This document shows positions 47,172 to 56,305 of a DNA stretch of 64,000 nt, in pieces. Each line of letters starts with the position of its first letter. Within the stretch, counting starts at the first letter, position 1. Source of the stretch: Shinella fusca (lineage in GTDB: Bacteria > Pseudomonadota > Alphaproteobacteria > Rhizobiales > Rhizobiaceae); contig NZ_JACHIK010000011.1 in NCBI RefSeq assembly GCF_014203155.1, positions 1 to 64,000 on the forward strand, read 5' to 3'. The notes under the pieces were generated by a model. It had not been told where the DNA came from. It made no database searches and saw nothing but the letters and a program-made list of their open reading frames with translations. Both the position numbers and the translations under genes were made by a program.

Positions 47172-48317
47172 TCAGCCGCCCTTGACCGAGCCCGCCAGCA
47201 GGCCGCGCACGAGATAGCGCTGCAGGCTGAAGAAGACGATGAGGGGGACGACGATGGTGATGAAGGCGGAGGCCGTGAGGATTTCCCAGTTGCCGCCGCG
47301 CGAGCCGAGCAGGTTCACGAGGCGCCCCGTCAGCACCAGCTCGTCATTGCCGGTGCCGAGGAAGACCATGGCGACGAGCAGGTCGTTCCACGTCCACAGG
47401 AACTGGAAGATGGCGAAGGAGGCGAGCGCCGGGAAGGAGAGCGGCAGGATGATCTTCACGAAGATATCGAAATCGGAGGCACCGTCGACGCGGGCCGATT
47501 CCATGATCTCGCGCGGCAGGCCGGCCATGTAGTTGCGCAAAAGATAGATGGCGAGCGGCAGGCCGAAGCCCATATGGGCGAGCCAGATGCCGACATAGGT
47601 CTTGGCCGGCACGCCGAGGAAGGCGCCGACGCCGTTGTAGAGCCTGAGAAGCGGGATCAGCGACATCTGCAAAGGCACGACGAGCAGGCCGACGACGACG
47701 GCGATCAGGATCGCCCGGCCGGGAAACGGCATCCAGGCGAGCGCATAGGCGCAGAAGGCGGCGACGAGGATCGGGATGATCGTCGCGGGAACCGCCACGG
47801 TCAGCGAGTTGATGAAGGACGAGCCGATGCCGGCGGCGCTCAGCACTTCACGATAATTGTCAAGCGTGAAGCGCGGCGGCACGGTGGCGGTGTAGAATAT
47901 GCGCTGGCCGCGCGTGCCTTCCATCTTCGTCGGCGAGACGATCTCGTAATTGCCGTCCTCCGCGACGGTCAGCGTCTGGCCGTCGCCGATATCGGCGGCG
48001 GTGCCGGCCTTGAAGGCGGCCGGCTGCATGGGGCGGACGCCGAAGGCCGAGACCCTGGCATTGTCCCTTTCGAGGAGATTGCCGGAAATGACGAACTTGC
48101 CGTCGCGCTCGACCTGCGTTTCCGGCGAGGCGGCGCGGCCGGTCATGTTCTGCGCGGAGGTGGATAGCGCCGTCCACCAGCCGGAAACGGCAAGCTGATC
48201 CTTGTCGCGCAGCGAGGAGATGAGAAGGCCCGCGGTCGGCAGCGTCCAGAGCGCGACGATGAGCAGGACCGAGAGATGGACGACGATGATGAGCGGCGAA
48301 CGGGAGGTGGCGGTCAT
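47172..48317 (-). CDS. aglG: Alpha-glucoside ABC transporter permease AglG
   Basis: A 381-residue permease of the MalG class. It is longer than most because about 120 residues of soluble, beta-rich sequence (about residues 40-160) are inserted between the first and second membrane helices, on the periplasmic side. The C-terminal half has the EAA loop LPREIMESARVDGASDFDIF. The inserted domain is a known AglG-type feature, but its role is unclear. Confidence 0.92.
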   Translation of the reverse strand: MTATSRSPLIIVVHLSVLLIVALWTLPTAGLLISSLRDKDQLAVSGWWTALSTSAQNMTGRAASPETQVERDGKFVISGNLLERDNARVSAFGVRPMQPAAFKAGTAADIGDGQTLTVAEDGNYEIVSPTKMEGTRGQRIFYTATVPPRFTLDNYREVLSAAGIGSSFINSLTVAVPATIIPILVAAFCAYALAWMPFPGRAILIAVVVGLLVVPLQMSLIPLLRLYNGVGAFLGVPAKTYVGIWLAHMGFGLPLAIYLLRNYMAGLPREIMESARVDGASDFDIFVKIILPLSFPALASFAIFQFLWTWNDLLVAMVFLGTGNDELVLTGRLVNLLGSRGGNWEILTASAFITIVVPLIVFFSLQRYLVRGLLAGSVKGG

Positions 48318-48318
48318 C

Positions 48319-49326
48319 TCAGCGCTCCATTTCCTTGGTGGCGTTGCGGATGTTCCAGATCATGATCGGCACGACGAGGATCATGATGACGACGGCGATG
48401 GACGCGCCGCGCCCGAAATCGCCGCCACCGCGGAACATCCAGTCGAACATCAGGTTCGCCAGAACCTGCGTCTGCCACTGGCCGTTCGTCATAGCGAGCA
48501 CGATGTCGAAGACCTTGAGGACCAGGATGGTGATCGTCGTCCAGACGACGGCGATCGTGCCCCAGATCTGCGGCACCATGATCTTGAAGAAGATCTGCAC
48601 GCCGTTCGCCCCGTCGATGACGGCCGCCTCGATGGTCTCCTCCGGGATGCCGCGCAGCGCCGCCGAGAGGATCACCATGGCAAAGCCCGTCTGGATCCAG
48701 ATCAGGATGACCATGAGGAAGAAGTTGTTCCAGAAGGGAATGGTCATCCAGGCTTCCGGCGCACCGCCGAAGGCGACGACGACGGCATTGAGGATGCCGA
48801 TCTGCTCGGAGCCTTCCGAGCGGTAGTCGTAGACGAACTTCCAGATGACGGCGGCGCCGACGAAGGAGATCGCCATCGGCATGAAGATCAGCGTCTTGGC
48901 GATATTGCCCCACCAGATGCGGTCGGTGAGCGCGGCGATGACGAGGCCGAAGAAGGTGGAGAGCGCCGGCACCACGAGGAGCCAGAGGAAATTGTTGAAG
49001 ATCGACTGGCGGAACTCGCCGTCGCCCAGCATCCAGACATAGTTGCTGAAGCCGACGAACTGGCGGCCGGAACGGTCGAGGAAGGAAAGGCGGACGGATT
49101 CGAAGACGGGGTAGACGAGGTAGATGGCGAGCGCGCAGAGCGCGGGCGCCATGAAGAGCCAGGGGCGGATGGCATTGGTAAGCCTGAGGTTACGCGATGC
49201 CTCTGCCCCGACCAGCCCCTTGGAGGGGAACAGCTTGTCGAGCAGCCAGTTCGTTCCGAAGAAATAGACGACGCAGGCAAGAACGCCCCCGATCATCGTG
49301 AAGATGGCGAATAACAATTGCTGCAC
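48319..49326 (-). CDS. aglF: Alpha-glucoside ABC transporter permease AglF
   Basis: A 335-residue MalF-class permease with an N-terminal helix (about 5-25) and the EAA motif IPEETIEAAVIDGANGVQIF. It starts at a GTG (49326) preceded by GGGAGGGA, and ends one base before aglG begins. Confidence 0.92.
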   Translation of the reverse strand: MQQLLFAIFTMIGGVLACVVYFFGTNWLLDKLFPSKGLVGAEASRNLRLTNAIRPWLFMAPALCALAIYLVYPVFESVRLSFLDRSGRQFVGFSNYVWMLGDGEFRQSIFNNFLWLLVVPALSTFFGLVIAALTDRIWWGNIAKTLIFMPMAISFVGAAVIWKFVYDYRSEGSEQIGILNAVVVAFGGAPEAWMTIPFWNNFFLMVILIWIQTGFAMVILSAALRGIPEETIEAAVIDGANGVQIFFKIMVPQIWGTIAVVWTTITILVLKVFDIVLAMTNGQWQTQVLANLMFDWMFRGGGDFGRGASIAVVIMILVVPIMIWNIRNATKEMER

Positions 49327-49433
49327 GGCAGTCCCTCCCCCAGGAATGCGCCCCAGACGTTCTTGTCACGGCCACGATTCGCGCTCACGCGGAGCGCCCG
49401 CATGGTCCGGCTGCACTTGGCATGTTTTGGGAA

Positions 49434-49459
49434 AACCGGCCGGCGGGTGCCGGCCGGTT
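49434..49459 (-). terminator. Strong hairpin between aglE and aglF
   Basis: Eleven perfect G-C-rich pairs (AACCGGCCGGC / GCCGGCCGGTT, 4-base loop) starting 11 bases after the aglE stop, followed on the minus strand by TTTTCCC. A partial terminator or mRNA stabiliser behind the binding-protein gene. Confidence 0.75.
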
Positions 49460-49469
49460 CGCCGCAATG

Positions 49470-50828
49470 TTACTTGATGGCGTCCCAGGCCTTCTGGACG
49501 TCGGCCGCGACATCGGCCGAGGACTTGCCGCCGACGAAGTCGACCATGCCGGTCCAGAACGCGCCCGCGCCGATCTTGCCCGGCATCAGGTCCGAGCCGT
49601 CGAAGCGGAAGGTCGTGGAGTTGAGCAGGATTTCGCCCTGCTTCTTCATCGGCCCGTTGGCATAGGCTTCCTTGTTGGCGCTCTTGAAGGGCGTCAGGAA
49701 GCTCGACTGGGCCATCCAGACCTCATGGGCGATCGGCGTCTTGAGGAACTCGATGAAGGCGCGCGCGGCCGGCGTGTCCTTGGTGATCATGGCGAGCGTG
49801 CCGGCACCGAGGACCGGATTGCCGAGCTCAGGCTTGCTGGCATAGGGCGGCATGTAGAAGAAGTCAGCATCCTCGCCGACCACCGTGCCTTCCGGGAAGA
49901 AGGACGGGATGAACGAAGCCTGGTGGTGCAGGTAGCACTTCGGCGGCGAGGTGAAGAGGCCCTTCGGGCTGTCGCGGAAGTCGGTGGAGGCCACCGCCGC
50001 CGCGCCGCCGTCGACGAACTTGTCGTTCTTGGCGAACCAGCCGAACTCGTCGATCGCGCCGATCACGGCCGGATCGGTGAAGGGGATCTCGTTCTTGACC
50101 CACTTGTCGTAGGTCTCGGGCGAGGCCGTGCGCAGCATCAGGTCCTCGACCCAGTCGGTCGCCGGCCAGCCGGTGGCGCCACCCGAACCAAGACCGATGC
50201 ACCAGGGCGTGCCGCCGTCGGCGACGATCTTCTCGGTCAGCGCCTTGAGGTCCTCCATGGTCTTCGGCACTTCGTAGCCGGCGTCCTCGAAGTTCTCCGG
50301 CACGTACCAGACGAGCGACTTCACGTCGATCTTGTAGGGGAAGGCGTAGAGCTCGTCCTTGCCGTCCTTGCCCTTGTAGGTGGAAAGGTCCACCCAGGAC
50401 TGGCCGGCGGCATAGTTGTCGAGCAGCCACTGCTTGGTCTCGTCGCCGAGCGGCGTCAGGTAGCCCTTGGAGGCGAGGTCGGCGATGAGGCCCGGCTGCG
50501 GCAGGATGGCGACGTCCGGCGGGCTGCCGGCCTGCGTGTCGATGACGATCTGCTGCTCGTAGTTCTCGGAAGAGGAGTATTTCAGGTCGACGCCCGTCGC
50601 CTCGACGAAATAGGCGTAGACGTTCTTGAAGAGCGCCTCGTCCTCGCCGCGCCAGGGGCCGAAGATGGTGAGCGACTGGCCCTTGAGGTCATGGCCCTTC
50701 TTGAAATCCTCGAAACTCTGCCAGTTGAATTTGGCGTCCTCGCCCGGCTTGAACTTCAGATCGGCGGCGGCAGCGCCGCCCACCATCAAAAGCGCGAGCG
50801 CGGCCGTCATCAGCAATGTCTTTTTCAC
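49470..50828 (-). CDS. aglE: Alpha-glucoside-binding periplasmic protein AglE
   Basis: A 452-residue solute-binding protein of family 1 with a signal peptide (about residues 1-22, ending VGGAAAA). Typical segments include GQSLTIFGPWRGEDEALFKNV and ENYEQQIVIDTQAGSPPDVAI. The GTG at 50828 has GGGAGG upstream; an ATG five codons earlier overlaps that site. First gene of the agl operon, divergent from aglR with operators in between. Confidence 0.93.
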   Translation of the reverse strand: MKKTLLMTAALALLMVGGAAAADLKFKPGEDAKFNWQSFEDFKKGHDLKGQSLTIFGPWRGEDEALFKNVYAYFVEATGVDLKYSSSENYEQQIVIDTQAGSPPDVAILPQPGLIADLASKGYLTPLGDETKQWLLDNYAAGQSWVDLSTYKGKDGKDELYAFPYKIDVKSLVWYVPENFEDAGYEVPKTMEDLKALTEKIVADGGTPWCIGLGSGGATGWPATDWVEDLMLRTASPETYDKWVKNEIPFTDPAVIGAIDEFGWFAKNDKFVDGGAAAVASTDFRDSPKGLFTSPPKCYLHHQASFIPSFFPEGTVVGEDADFFYMPPYASKPELGNPVLGAGTLAMITKDTPAARAFIEFLKTPIAHEVWMAQSSFLTPFKSANKEAYANGPMKKQGEILLNSTTFRFDGSDLMPGKIGAGAFWTGMVDFVGGKSSADVAADVQKAWDAIK

Positions 50829-50892
50829 CGGATTGCCTCCCATAGCAAACCCGCCTCTTCCGGGCGGGCATCCTCTAAAATAGCCAAAAATT

Positions 50893-50904
50893 CAAAGCGC
50901 TTTG
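50893..50904. promoter_or_regulatory. AglR operator 1 (agl side)
   Basis: CAAAGCGCTTTG, a perfect 12-base palindrome with the central CG typical of LacI-family operators, 65 bases upstream of the aglE start codon. Confidence 0.75.
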
Positions 50905-50948
50905 GTTCTCCTTTCATCACACCTCACGCTCGGACTCGTCAAGTACCC

Positions 50949-50961
50949 CCAAATCATTTGG
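50949..50961. promoter_or_regulatory. Second palindrome type in the agl promoter region
   Basis: CCAAAT-C-ATTTGG, perfect 6-base arms around one base. Unrelated to the AglR operators; the flanking ATTTGGCCG recurs inverted as CGGCCAAAT at 51013-51021. Possibly a site for a second regulator. Confidence 0.4.
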
Positions 50962-51057
50962 CCGCAAAAATGCCGCCTTTGACGCAATGCAGCGTAGTTT
51001 TGCGGCGCAAAACGGCCAAATCCGCTTTTCCTGCGGAATTCGCTGATGTTAGATGCC

Positions 51058-51069
51058 CGAAGCGCTTTG
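51058..51069. promoter_or_regulatory. AglR operator 2
   Basis: CGAAGCGCTTTG, the same LacI-type core as operator 1 with one mismatch between arms, 67 bases before the aglR start. Confidence 0.7.
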
Positions 51070-51100
51070 AAGGAAATGACGGGACAGGGAACGGAAGATT

Positions 51101-51112
51101 CAAAGCGCTTCG
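51101..51112. promoter_or_regulatory. AglR operator 3
   Basis: CAAAGCGCTTCG, the same core in the inverse orientation to operator 2, centres 43 bases (about four helical turns) apart and 24 bases before the aglR start, fitting autorepression. Confidence 0.7.
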
Positions 51113-51135
51113 ACTGTTCCTAGAAAGCTAAGCAT

Positions 51136-52164
51136 GTGAATCTCAAGCAGTTATCGCAATTGCTGGGCCTCTCGCAGACGACCGTCAGCAGGGCGCTGAA
51201 CGGCTACCCGGAGGTCAATGCCGAAACGCGCCAGCGCGTGCTCGAGGCGGTGCGCGAGACGGGATATCGCCCGAACCGCGCAGCGCAGCGCCTTGCGACC
51301 GGCCGGGCGGGCTCCATCGGCCTCGTCATGCCGACGGCCGACGGCATCGAATCCGACGTGCATTTCGGCGAGTTCCTTGCCGGGCTCGGCGACGAGGCGG
51401 TCAAGCACGACTTTCATTTCGTGATCAATCCGAGCCATCCGGACGAGGAGGTGGCGACCTGCCGGCGGCTGGTGGCGAGCGGCAATGTCGACGCGCTTTT
51501 CCTTGCCTACATGCGCGTGAAGGACCCGCGCATCGCCATGCTGAAATCGCTGAAGACGCCCTTCGTGGTGCACGGGCGCTCGATGGGCATGCCGACGGAC
51601 TATCCCTATCTCGACATCGACAATACGGGCGCGTTCTACGATGCCGCGCGCCTGCTCGCGCAACTCGGCCACCGGCATTTCGCACTCATCAACGGGCCGG
51701 ACCACCTCACCTTCGCCATCCGCCGCCGCAAGGGCACGGAGCGGGCGCTCGCCGAGCACGGCCTGACGCTGCGCGAGGAGTGCGTGGAGCATTCGCAGAT
51801 GACGGACGAGCACGGCTACCGGGCGATGGAGCGCTTCCTGCAGCTCGAAACGCCGCCGACGGCCGTCCTCTGTTCCAGCACGGTGCTGGCGCTCGGCGCG
51901 GTGCGGGCGATCAGCCAGGCGGGCCTGACGCTCGGCACGGACATCTCCCTCATCGCCCATGACGACGTGCTGCCCATGCTGAAGCCGGAGAATTTCCGCG
52001 TGCCGCTGACGACGACCCGCTCGTCGCTGCGCGCCGCCGGCCAGCGCATCGCCCGCCGCCTCATCGCCGATATCCTGCGGCTCGAAGCGCTGCCGCAGCA
52101 GGAATTGTGGAAAGCCGACCTCATCGTACGCGCCTCGACCGGACCGGCGCCGGCGGGGAAGTGA
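51136..52164 (+). CDS. aglR: LacI family repressor AglR
   Basis: A 342-residue LacI-type regulator with an N-terminal helix-turn-helix (LKQLSQLLGLSQTTVSRALNG, then YPEVNAETRQRVLEAV) and hinge (GYRPNRAAQRLATG), followed by a periplasmic-binding-like sugar domain. It starts at a GTG; an overlapping ATG is out of frame and stops at once. Divergent from aglEFGAK with three matching operators, it most likely represses that operon and itself until an alpha-glucoside or its product binds. Confidence 0.92.
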   Translation: MNLKQLSQLLGLSQTTVSRALNGYPEVNAETRQRVLEAVRETGYRPNRAAQRLATGRAGSIGLVMPTADGIESDVHFGEFLAGLGDEAVKHDFHFVINPSHPDEEVATCRRLVASGNVDALFLAYMRVKDPRIAMLKSLKTPFVVHGRSMGMPTDYPYLDIDNTGAFYDAARLLAQLGHRHFALINGPDHLTFAIRRRKGTERALAEHGLTLREECVEHSQMTDEHGYRAMERFLQLETPPTAVLCSSTVLALGAVRAISQAGLTLGTDISLIAHDDVLPMLKPENFRVPLTTTRSSLRAAGQRIARRLIADILRLEALPQQELWKADLIVRASTGPAPAGK

Positions 52165-52244
52165 GGGCACGTTCCGGAGTGTCTGTTCCGCCAAGCGTTG
52201 AGCGTTGAGCATCGTTTGGCGGAAACCCCATTTCCTCTCCCTCC

Positions 52245-52320
52245 GTCATCCTCGGGCTTGACCCGAGGATCCACCGCGGCACCCGCGGCGTGGATGGTCG
52301 GGTCAAGCCCGACCATCCAC
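52245..52320. repeat. Intergenic palindromic repeat, copy 2
   Basis: The same first half as the element at 43699-43786 (ATCCTCGGG, loop, CCCGAGGATCCAC), then GTGGATGGTCGGG, loop, CCCGACCATCCAC. The two hairpins are arranged as in copy 1 but the second has a different sequence. It lies downstream of aglR in a 309-base gene-free gap that ends at folD. Confidence 0.75.
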
Positions 52321-52473
52321 GCCGGAGAGGTGGAGGTGGGTGGAAAGGTTGCAAGAGGACGGCGGCAGAGAGGCGGCAGAGGCGCATCGCCGGGGAGGTG
52401 ACAATGGGGGTCGGCGGCGGTGACAGCAGGAGGGCAGCACCGCGATGCCCTGCTGCCCCGCCCCCACAACCGA

Positions 52474-53373
52474 TCAGAACTTCGGCGGCGTCCTGCCGGC
52501 CTTGCGGTAGGCGGCGATCACCGTGTTGGCCATCAGCATGGCGATGGTCATGGGGCCGACGCCGCCGGGGACCGGGGTGATGACGCCGGCGACCCTGGCG
52601 CATTCGTCGAAGGCGACGTCGCCGACGAGACGAGACTTGCCCTCGCCCTTTTCCGGCGCGGGAACGCGGTTGATGCCGACGTCGATGACGGTCGCGCCGG
52701 GCTTGACCCAGTCCGCCTTGACCATTTCCGGCCGGCCGACCGCGGCGACGAGGATATCGGCGTTGCGGCAGACGGCGGCGAGGTCCTTCGTGCGCGAATG
52801 GGCCGTCGTCACCGTCGCGTTGGCGGCGAGCAGCAGGGCCGACATCGGCTTGCCGAAGAGGTTGGAGCGGCCGATCACCACGGCGTTGAGGCCGGAAAGG
52901 TCCTCGCCGTGCGTGCGCCGCACGAAGACCATGGCGCCGGCCGGCGTGCAGGAGACGAGACCGCCGTCGAGATCGCCCGTCGCCACCTTGCCGGCATTGA
53001 CGACATGCAGGCCGTCGACGTCCTTCTCGGGCCGGATCGACTGGATGATCGGCTCGGAATTCAGGTGCCTGGGCAGCGGGAGCTGGACAAGGATGCCGTG
53101 GATGGTCTCGTCGGCGTTCAGCGTCTCGACCAGACGGGCAAGCTCTTCCTGCGTCGTTTCCTCCGGCAGCGTGTGCTGGACGGAGTTGAAGCCGCATTCC
53201 TTGGCCATGCGGCTCTTGGAGGAGACATAGGCATGGCTTGCCGGATCGTTGCCGACGATGACGACGGCAAGGCCGGGCTTCACGCCCGCGTCCTTCTCCA
53301 GCGCGGCGGTGGCGGACTTCACGGCGTCAATCACGGAAGCGGCAACCTGCTTCCCATCGATAATGGTGGTCAC
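52474..53373 (-). CDS. folD: Bifunctional methylenetetrahydrofolate dehydrogenase/cyclohydrolase FolD
   Basis: A 299-residue enzyme of one-carbon metabolism. It interconverts 5,10-methylene-, methenyl- and 10-formyl-tetrahydrofolate. The motifs [13 protein letters not shown] (with the catalytic Lys), [20 protein letters not shown] and the C-terminal [15 protein letters not shown] are plain. It starts at a GTG preceded by GGGGAG. Transcribed alone. Confidence 0.96.
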   Translation of the reverse strand: MTTIIDGKQVAASVIDAVKSATAALEKDAGVKPGLAVVIVGNDPASHAYVSSKSRMAKECGFNSVQHTLPEETTQEELARLVETLNADETIHGILVQLPLPRHLNSEPIIQSIRPEKDVDGLHVVNAGKVATGDLDGGLVSCTPAGAMVFVRRTHGEDLSGLNAVVIGRSNLFGKPMSALLLAANATVTTAHSRTKDLAAVCRNADILVAAVGRPEMVKADWVKPGATVIDVGINRVPAPEKGEGKSRLVGDVAFDECARVAGVITPVPGGVGPMTIAMLMANTVIAAYRKAGRTPPKF

Positions 53374-53715
53374 GTTTGTCTCCCCGAATGAATTGCGGCC
53401 ACTCTAGCGGCGGGCGGAATGGCGCAATGGCCTCCCAACGCCCTATGCTGTCCAAAACGGATAAATTCAAGCCTTGCGCGGCGGAAAGAACGCCGCATGC
53501 CTTTCCGGCCGGCCGGCGTCCCTTTCTGGAGCAGCCTGCAAATTCCTGCCGGCGCGAAAGCCCGGCCAATTGGAAATATACAAGCTGAATCAATCCATTG
53601 GCGCAAAGGTTAGCAAGCGATGAATTCCGGCGCCGGCATTTTCAGGGTTTCCTTAAACGGCCTTTCAAGCCGAGTTGCTACACCGCAGGCAACGCACCAG
53701 CTTCCTGGGAAAAGC
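53374..53715. other. Intergenic region between folD and the glycosyltransferase gene
   Basis: A 342-base gap between divergent genes. It must hold both promoters. I see no clear operator, terminator or RNA structure; an in-frame ATG at 53620 could extend the following gene by 32 codons. Confidence 0.4.
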
Positions 53716-54582
53716 ATGAAGCCCGACCTGTTGTATCCTGCCGGCGTTCCGCGCCGCACCGTGAAGGCCCGCACCGTTCGGCGTGCGCGCAGCGCCCTGC
53801 CGAATCTCGTTTCGGGCAGCACGCTCGGCTCGCACCGCGATATCCTCGGGCTTGCGGTCTGCGATCTCGGCTGGGCGGACCTCTTCGCCTTCGCCGCGGA
53901 GGCGGCCGAACGGCCGTTCGGCCAGAGCGTCATCGCCTTTCTCGATGCGGACAAGGCGAACCGGATGCGGCGCGACGCCGACTACAGGGCCGTGCTCGAA
54001 CGCCAGATCGTGCTGCCGGACGGCAAGGGCGTCGATGCCGCCTCGCTGCTGCTTCACGGCCGGGGCTTTCCGGCAAAGCTCACCGCCGCGGATTTCGTCC
54101 CGGCGCTCCTCACCTATATCGAAAGGCCGATGCGCGTCGCGCTCATCGGCGGGCAGCAGGCCGCGCTGATGCGGGCGACGGAGCGGCTGCGCCGGCATGC
54201 GCCCTGGCACACCTTCCTGCCGGTCGCCGACAGCGCCTTCGATCCCGCACAATCCGACCTGGTCATGGACCGGGTGCGCGCGGCGGAGGCGGATATCCTG
54301 CTGGTGGCGATGGACGAGCCGGCGCAGGAGAAATGGATCGACCGGCATGTCGGCCCTGGCCATGCGCGGCTCGTGCTCAGCGCCGGCGGCCTGTTCGAGA
54401 CCCTGCTGGAGGAAGCCGCCGATGCGCCGCACGGCCTCGAAAAGCCGCGTCACGGCCGGCTGCACCGCTTCATGAGCGATCCCGCGCGCCGGCTTCGCCG
54501 ATACGGCGCCTACACGGTTCTCCTCTATCACGCCTTCTGCCGGAAGTTCTCCTCCAGAACGGCAAAGGCCGGCCTGCACTAG
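53716..54582 (+). CDS. WecG/TagA/CpsF family glycosyltransferase
   Basis: A 288-residue protein with the WecG/TagA pattern: LGLAVCDLGWADLF, VIAFLDADKANRMRRDADYRAVL, LPDGKGVDAASLLLHG, RVALIGGQQAALMRATE, and DILLVAMDEPAQEKWID with the VLSAGGLFE segment. Such enzymes add ManNAc-type sugars to lipid-linked carriers in surface polysaccharide synthesis, but usual family glycine and cysteine positions vary here. The ATG at 53716 is preferred; 53620 is an alternative start. Convergent with the flagellar block. Confidence 0.8.
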   Translation: MKPDLLYPAGVPRRTVKARTVRRARSALPNLVSGSTLGSHRDILGLAVCDLGWADLFAFAAEAAERPFGQSVIAFLDADKANRMRRDADYRAVLERQIVLPDGKGVDAASLLLHGRGFPAKLTAADFVPALLTYIERPMRVALIGGQQAALMRATERLRRHAPWHTFLPVADSAFDPAQSDLVMDRVRAAEADILLVAMDEPAQEKWIDRHVGPGHARLVLSAGGLFETLLEEAADAPHGLEKPRHGRLHRFMSDPARRLRRYGAYTVLLYHAFCRKFSSRTAKAGLH

Positions 54583-54620
54583 GCAGCCGGCCCATCCCTG
54601 TCATCGATGCCTGGCCGGCC

Positions 54621-55151
54621 TCAATGCCCGCCGCTCTTGCCCTCGGTCTTCTGTGCGGGAACCTCGCCCTTCAGCAGCGTGACGCCGCGCTTGGGGGCCG
54701 GGTCCTCCACGGAGGCGGTGGTCAGATAGTCGATCTGCTCGACATAGACCTCGTCGATGACATTCGCGCCGAAGCGGCGGTTCAGCCCCTCCTTGACGAC
54801 GCCCCGGAAGGCTTCGAGGTCGAAGCTGCCGACATCGGCGATATCGATCATCTTCTTGCCGACGAGAAGCGTGTAGAGCTCGTCGGTGATCAGCTCCGGC
54901 AGCGGCACGACCTGCTTGGCCGCCAGTTCCTTGTTGGCCTTGTAGGCGAGCTTGGTGAGGAGGTAGCCGTTGACGCCCCCCTCCCCGATCACCGGCACGG
55001 TCGTCGTATAGCCGCTGACGAATTCCATCGCCGCCTCGCGCTCGGCCGCGGCGGTATCGACCTTGGGGGCCGAGGCCATCTTCAGCGAGAAATAGACGGA
55101 GGCGAGCGTGATCAGGAGAATCCAGACGCCGGTGCCGACGAGCTTGATCAT
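54621..55151 (-). CDS. Membrane-anchored protein of the flagellar block
   Basis: A 176-residue protein with one N-terminal membrane helix (about 5-24) and a periplasmic part of about 150 residues. The overall plan (short anchor, then a compact periplasmic domain) recalls FliL, but I do not see its sequence motifs. Its ATG overlaps the stop of the preceding FlgN-like gene (ATGA), so it belongs to the flagellar operon. Function not established. Confidence 0.75.
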   Translation of the reverse strand: MIKLVGTGVWILLITLASVYFSLKMASAPKVDTAAAEREAAMEFVSGYTTTVPVIGEGGVNGYLLTKLAYKANKELAAKQVVPLPELITDELYTLLVGKKMIDIADVGSFDLEAFRGVVKEGLNRRFGANVIDEVYVEQIDYLTTASVEDPAPKRGVTLLKGEVPAQKTEGKSGGH

Positions 55152-55516
55152 GTGCCGTAACCCATGCGGAACTGCTCCTGCGAATAGGTGCCGTCCGCCT
55201 CAAGGTCCTGCACGGCGTTCTTGAGGATGGTGACGACCTCGCGCACGGCCTCCAGATGCGCCGAGACGCGCTGGGCGTTGGTGGCGAGCTTCTCGCGCAC
55301 CCGGCCGAGCTGGACGGAGAAGGTCGGCGGCACCTCGTCGGGGCGCACGTCGCGCGTCAGCATGGCAAGCTCGTAGAGGCAGCGGCTCTTGTGGGCATTC
55401 GAGGTCGGCAGGTCGAACTGGGGGTCGCGACCGATATTGTCGTTCTCGTTGTCGATGATCGTTTCCAGCCGGCCGAGCACGGTGCGGATCCGCAGTTCGT
55501 TGTTCGCCTGTTCCAT
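55148..55516 (-). CDS. flgN: FlgN-like flagellar chaperone
   Basis: A 122-residue, mostly alpha-helical protein with long amphipathic segments (RIRTVLGRLETIIDNENDNI, and KLATNAQRVSAHLEAVREVVTILKNAV). Size and helical pattern fit FlgN, the chaperone for the hook-filament junction proteins FlgK and FlgL, both encoded in this block. Sequence evidence alone is weak; the operon position is the stronger argument. GGAGAACGAC precedes the start. Confidence 0.65.
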   Translation of the reverse strand: MEQANNELRIRTVLGRLETIIDNENDNIGRDPQFDLPTSNAHKSRCLYELAMLTRDVRPDEVPPTFSVQLGRVREKLATNAQRVSAHLEAVREVVTILKNAVQDLEADGTYSQEQFRMGYGT

Positions 55517-55531
55517 CTTGTCGTTCTCCGC

Positions 55532-56092
55532 TTATGCTTTTTTCTTGTCGTCTTCCTTGACGGACGGGATGAGGTCCGCGAAGGCCTGCCGCTGCAGCGT
55601 CTCGACCATGCCGGCGGCGACGCGGTCGGTATCCCGGTCCCTCGGATTGGTGGTGATGCCGCTCTTGCCGGCGAGGCTTTCGGCGATGCCGATGCCGCCG
55701 CCCTTGGCAAGCGCCTCGCCGAGCTGGTCGGCCATCATGCCGCGCCACATCTCGCCGGCCGTGCCCTTGCCGTAGAGCTCCTCGCTCTCGGTCGGCATCA
55801 TCGACTTCACGAAATTCTGCAGCACCATGGATTCGAATTTGCGCAGGTGCTCCGGAACGGCCTTCGCACCGACGGCGGTGACGCTGCCGGAACTCGCTGC
55901 GGCATGGCTTGCCGCCGTATCGCGGTTGAGAATGCCGACGGCGGCCTGGAAGCCGGCGCCGGCCTCGGCGAGACTGTTGGCCTCGAAGGCGGCGCGGTTC
56001 GATTTCAGCTTGGCTTGCGCTTCCTGAACCTGCGCCGGGTCGGCGGCGCGCACGACATCGAGCACCAGGTCGCTGGGGGGAGAAATTGCCAC
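55532..56092 (-). CDS. flgJ: FlgJ-type rod-binding protein
   Basis: A 186-residue protein with the rod-binding domain of FlgJ (KFESMVLQNFVKSMMP, then YGKGTAGEMWRGMMADQLGEALAKGGGIGIAESL). The muramidase domain of enteric FlgJ is absent, as usual in alphaproteobacteria, so a separate enzyme must open the peptidoglycan. It caps the growing rod in the periplasm. GTG start at 56092. A 213-base gap without visible features separates it from the FliJ-like gene. Confidence 0.88.
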   Translation of the reverse strand: MAISPPSDLVLDVVRAADPAQVQEAQAKLKSNRAAFEANSLAEAGAGFQAAVGILNRDTAASHAAASSGSVTAVGAKAVPEHLRKFESMVLQNFVKSMMPTESEELYGKGTAGEMWRGMMADQLGEALAKGGGIGIAESLAGKSGITTNPRDRDTDRVAAGMVETLQRQAFADLIPSVKEDDKKKA

Positions 56093-56305
56093 GTCTCAGA
56101 GCCTTTCGGGTGGTTCCGCAAATGCCGCGCCCGTCTTCATGACGGTCTGCCGGCCTCATGACCATTCCGGACCTCGGCTGCTTTCGGCAAACCTCGTCAT
56201 CGTCCTGATGCGACTATCGCTGCTCAACCTTACGGGAGGCTGGTGGCGGATGACGAAGCCGTGATGGCGGGCCTTCGGCTTTCCATTCCGGCGCAAGCCT
56301 CGCGG

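Noticed and set aside
50949-51021. The inverted ATTTGGCCG/CGGCCAAAT pair as a terminator or sRNA
   Set aside because: The loop would be about 48 bases with no T-tract, and the region is a promoter region between divergent genes.
53620-53715. N-terminal extension of the glycosyltransferase from an ATG at 53620
   Set aside because: The added 32 residues do not match the family and the ribosome-binding site is weak, although this start cannot be fully excluded.
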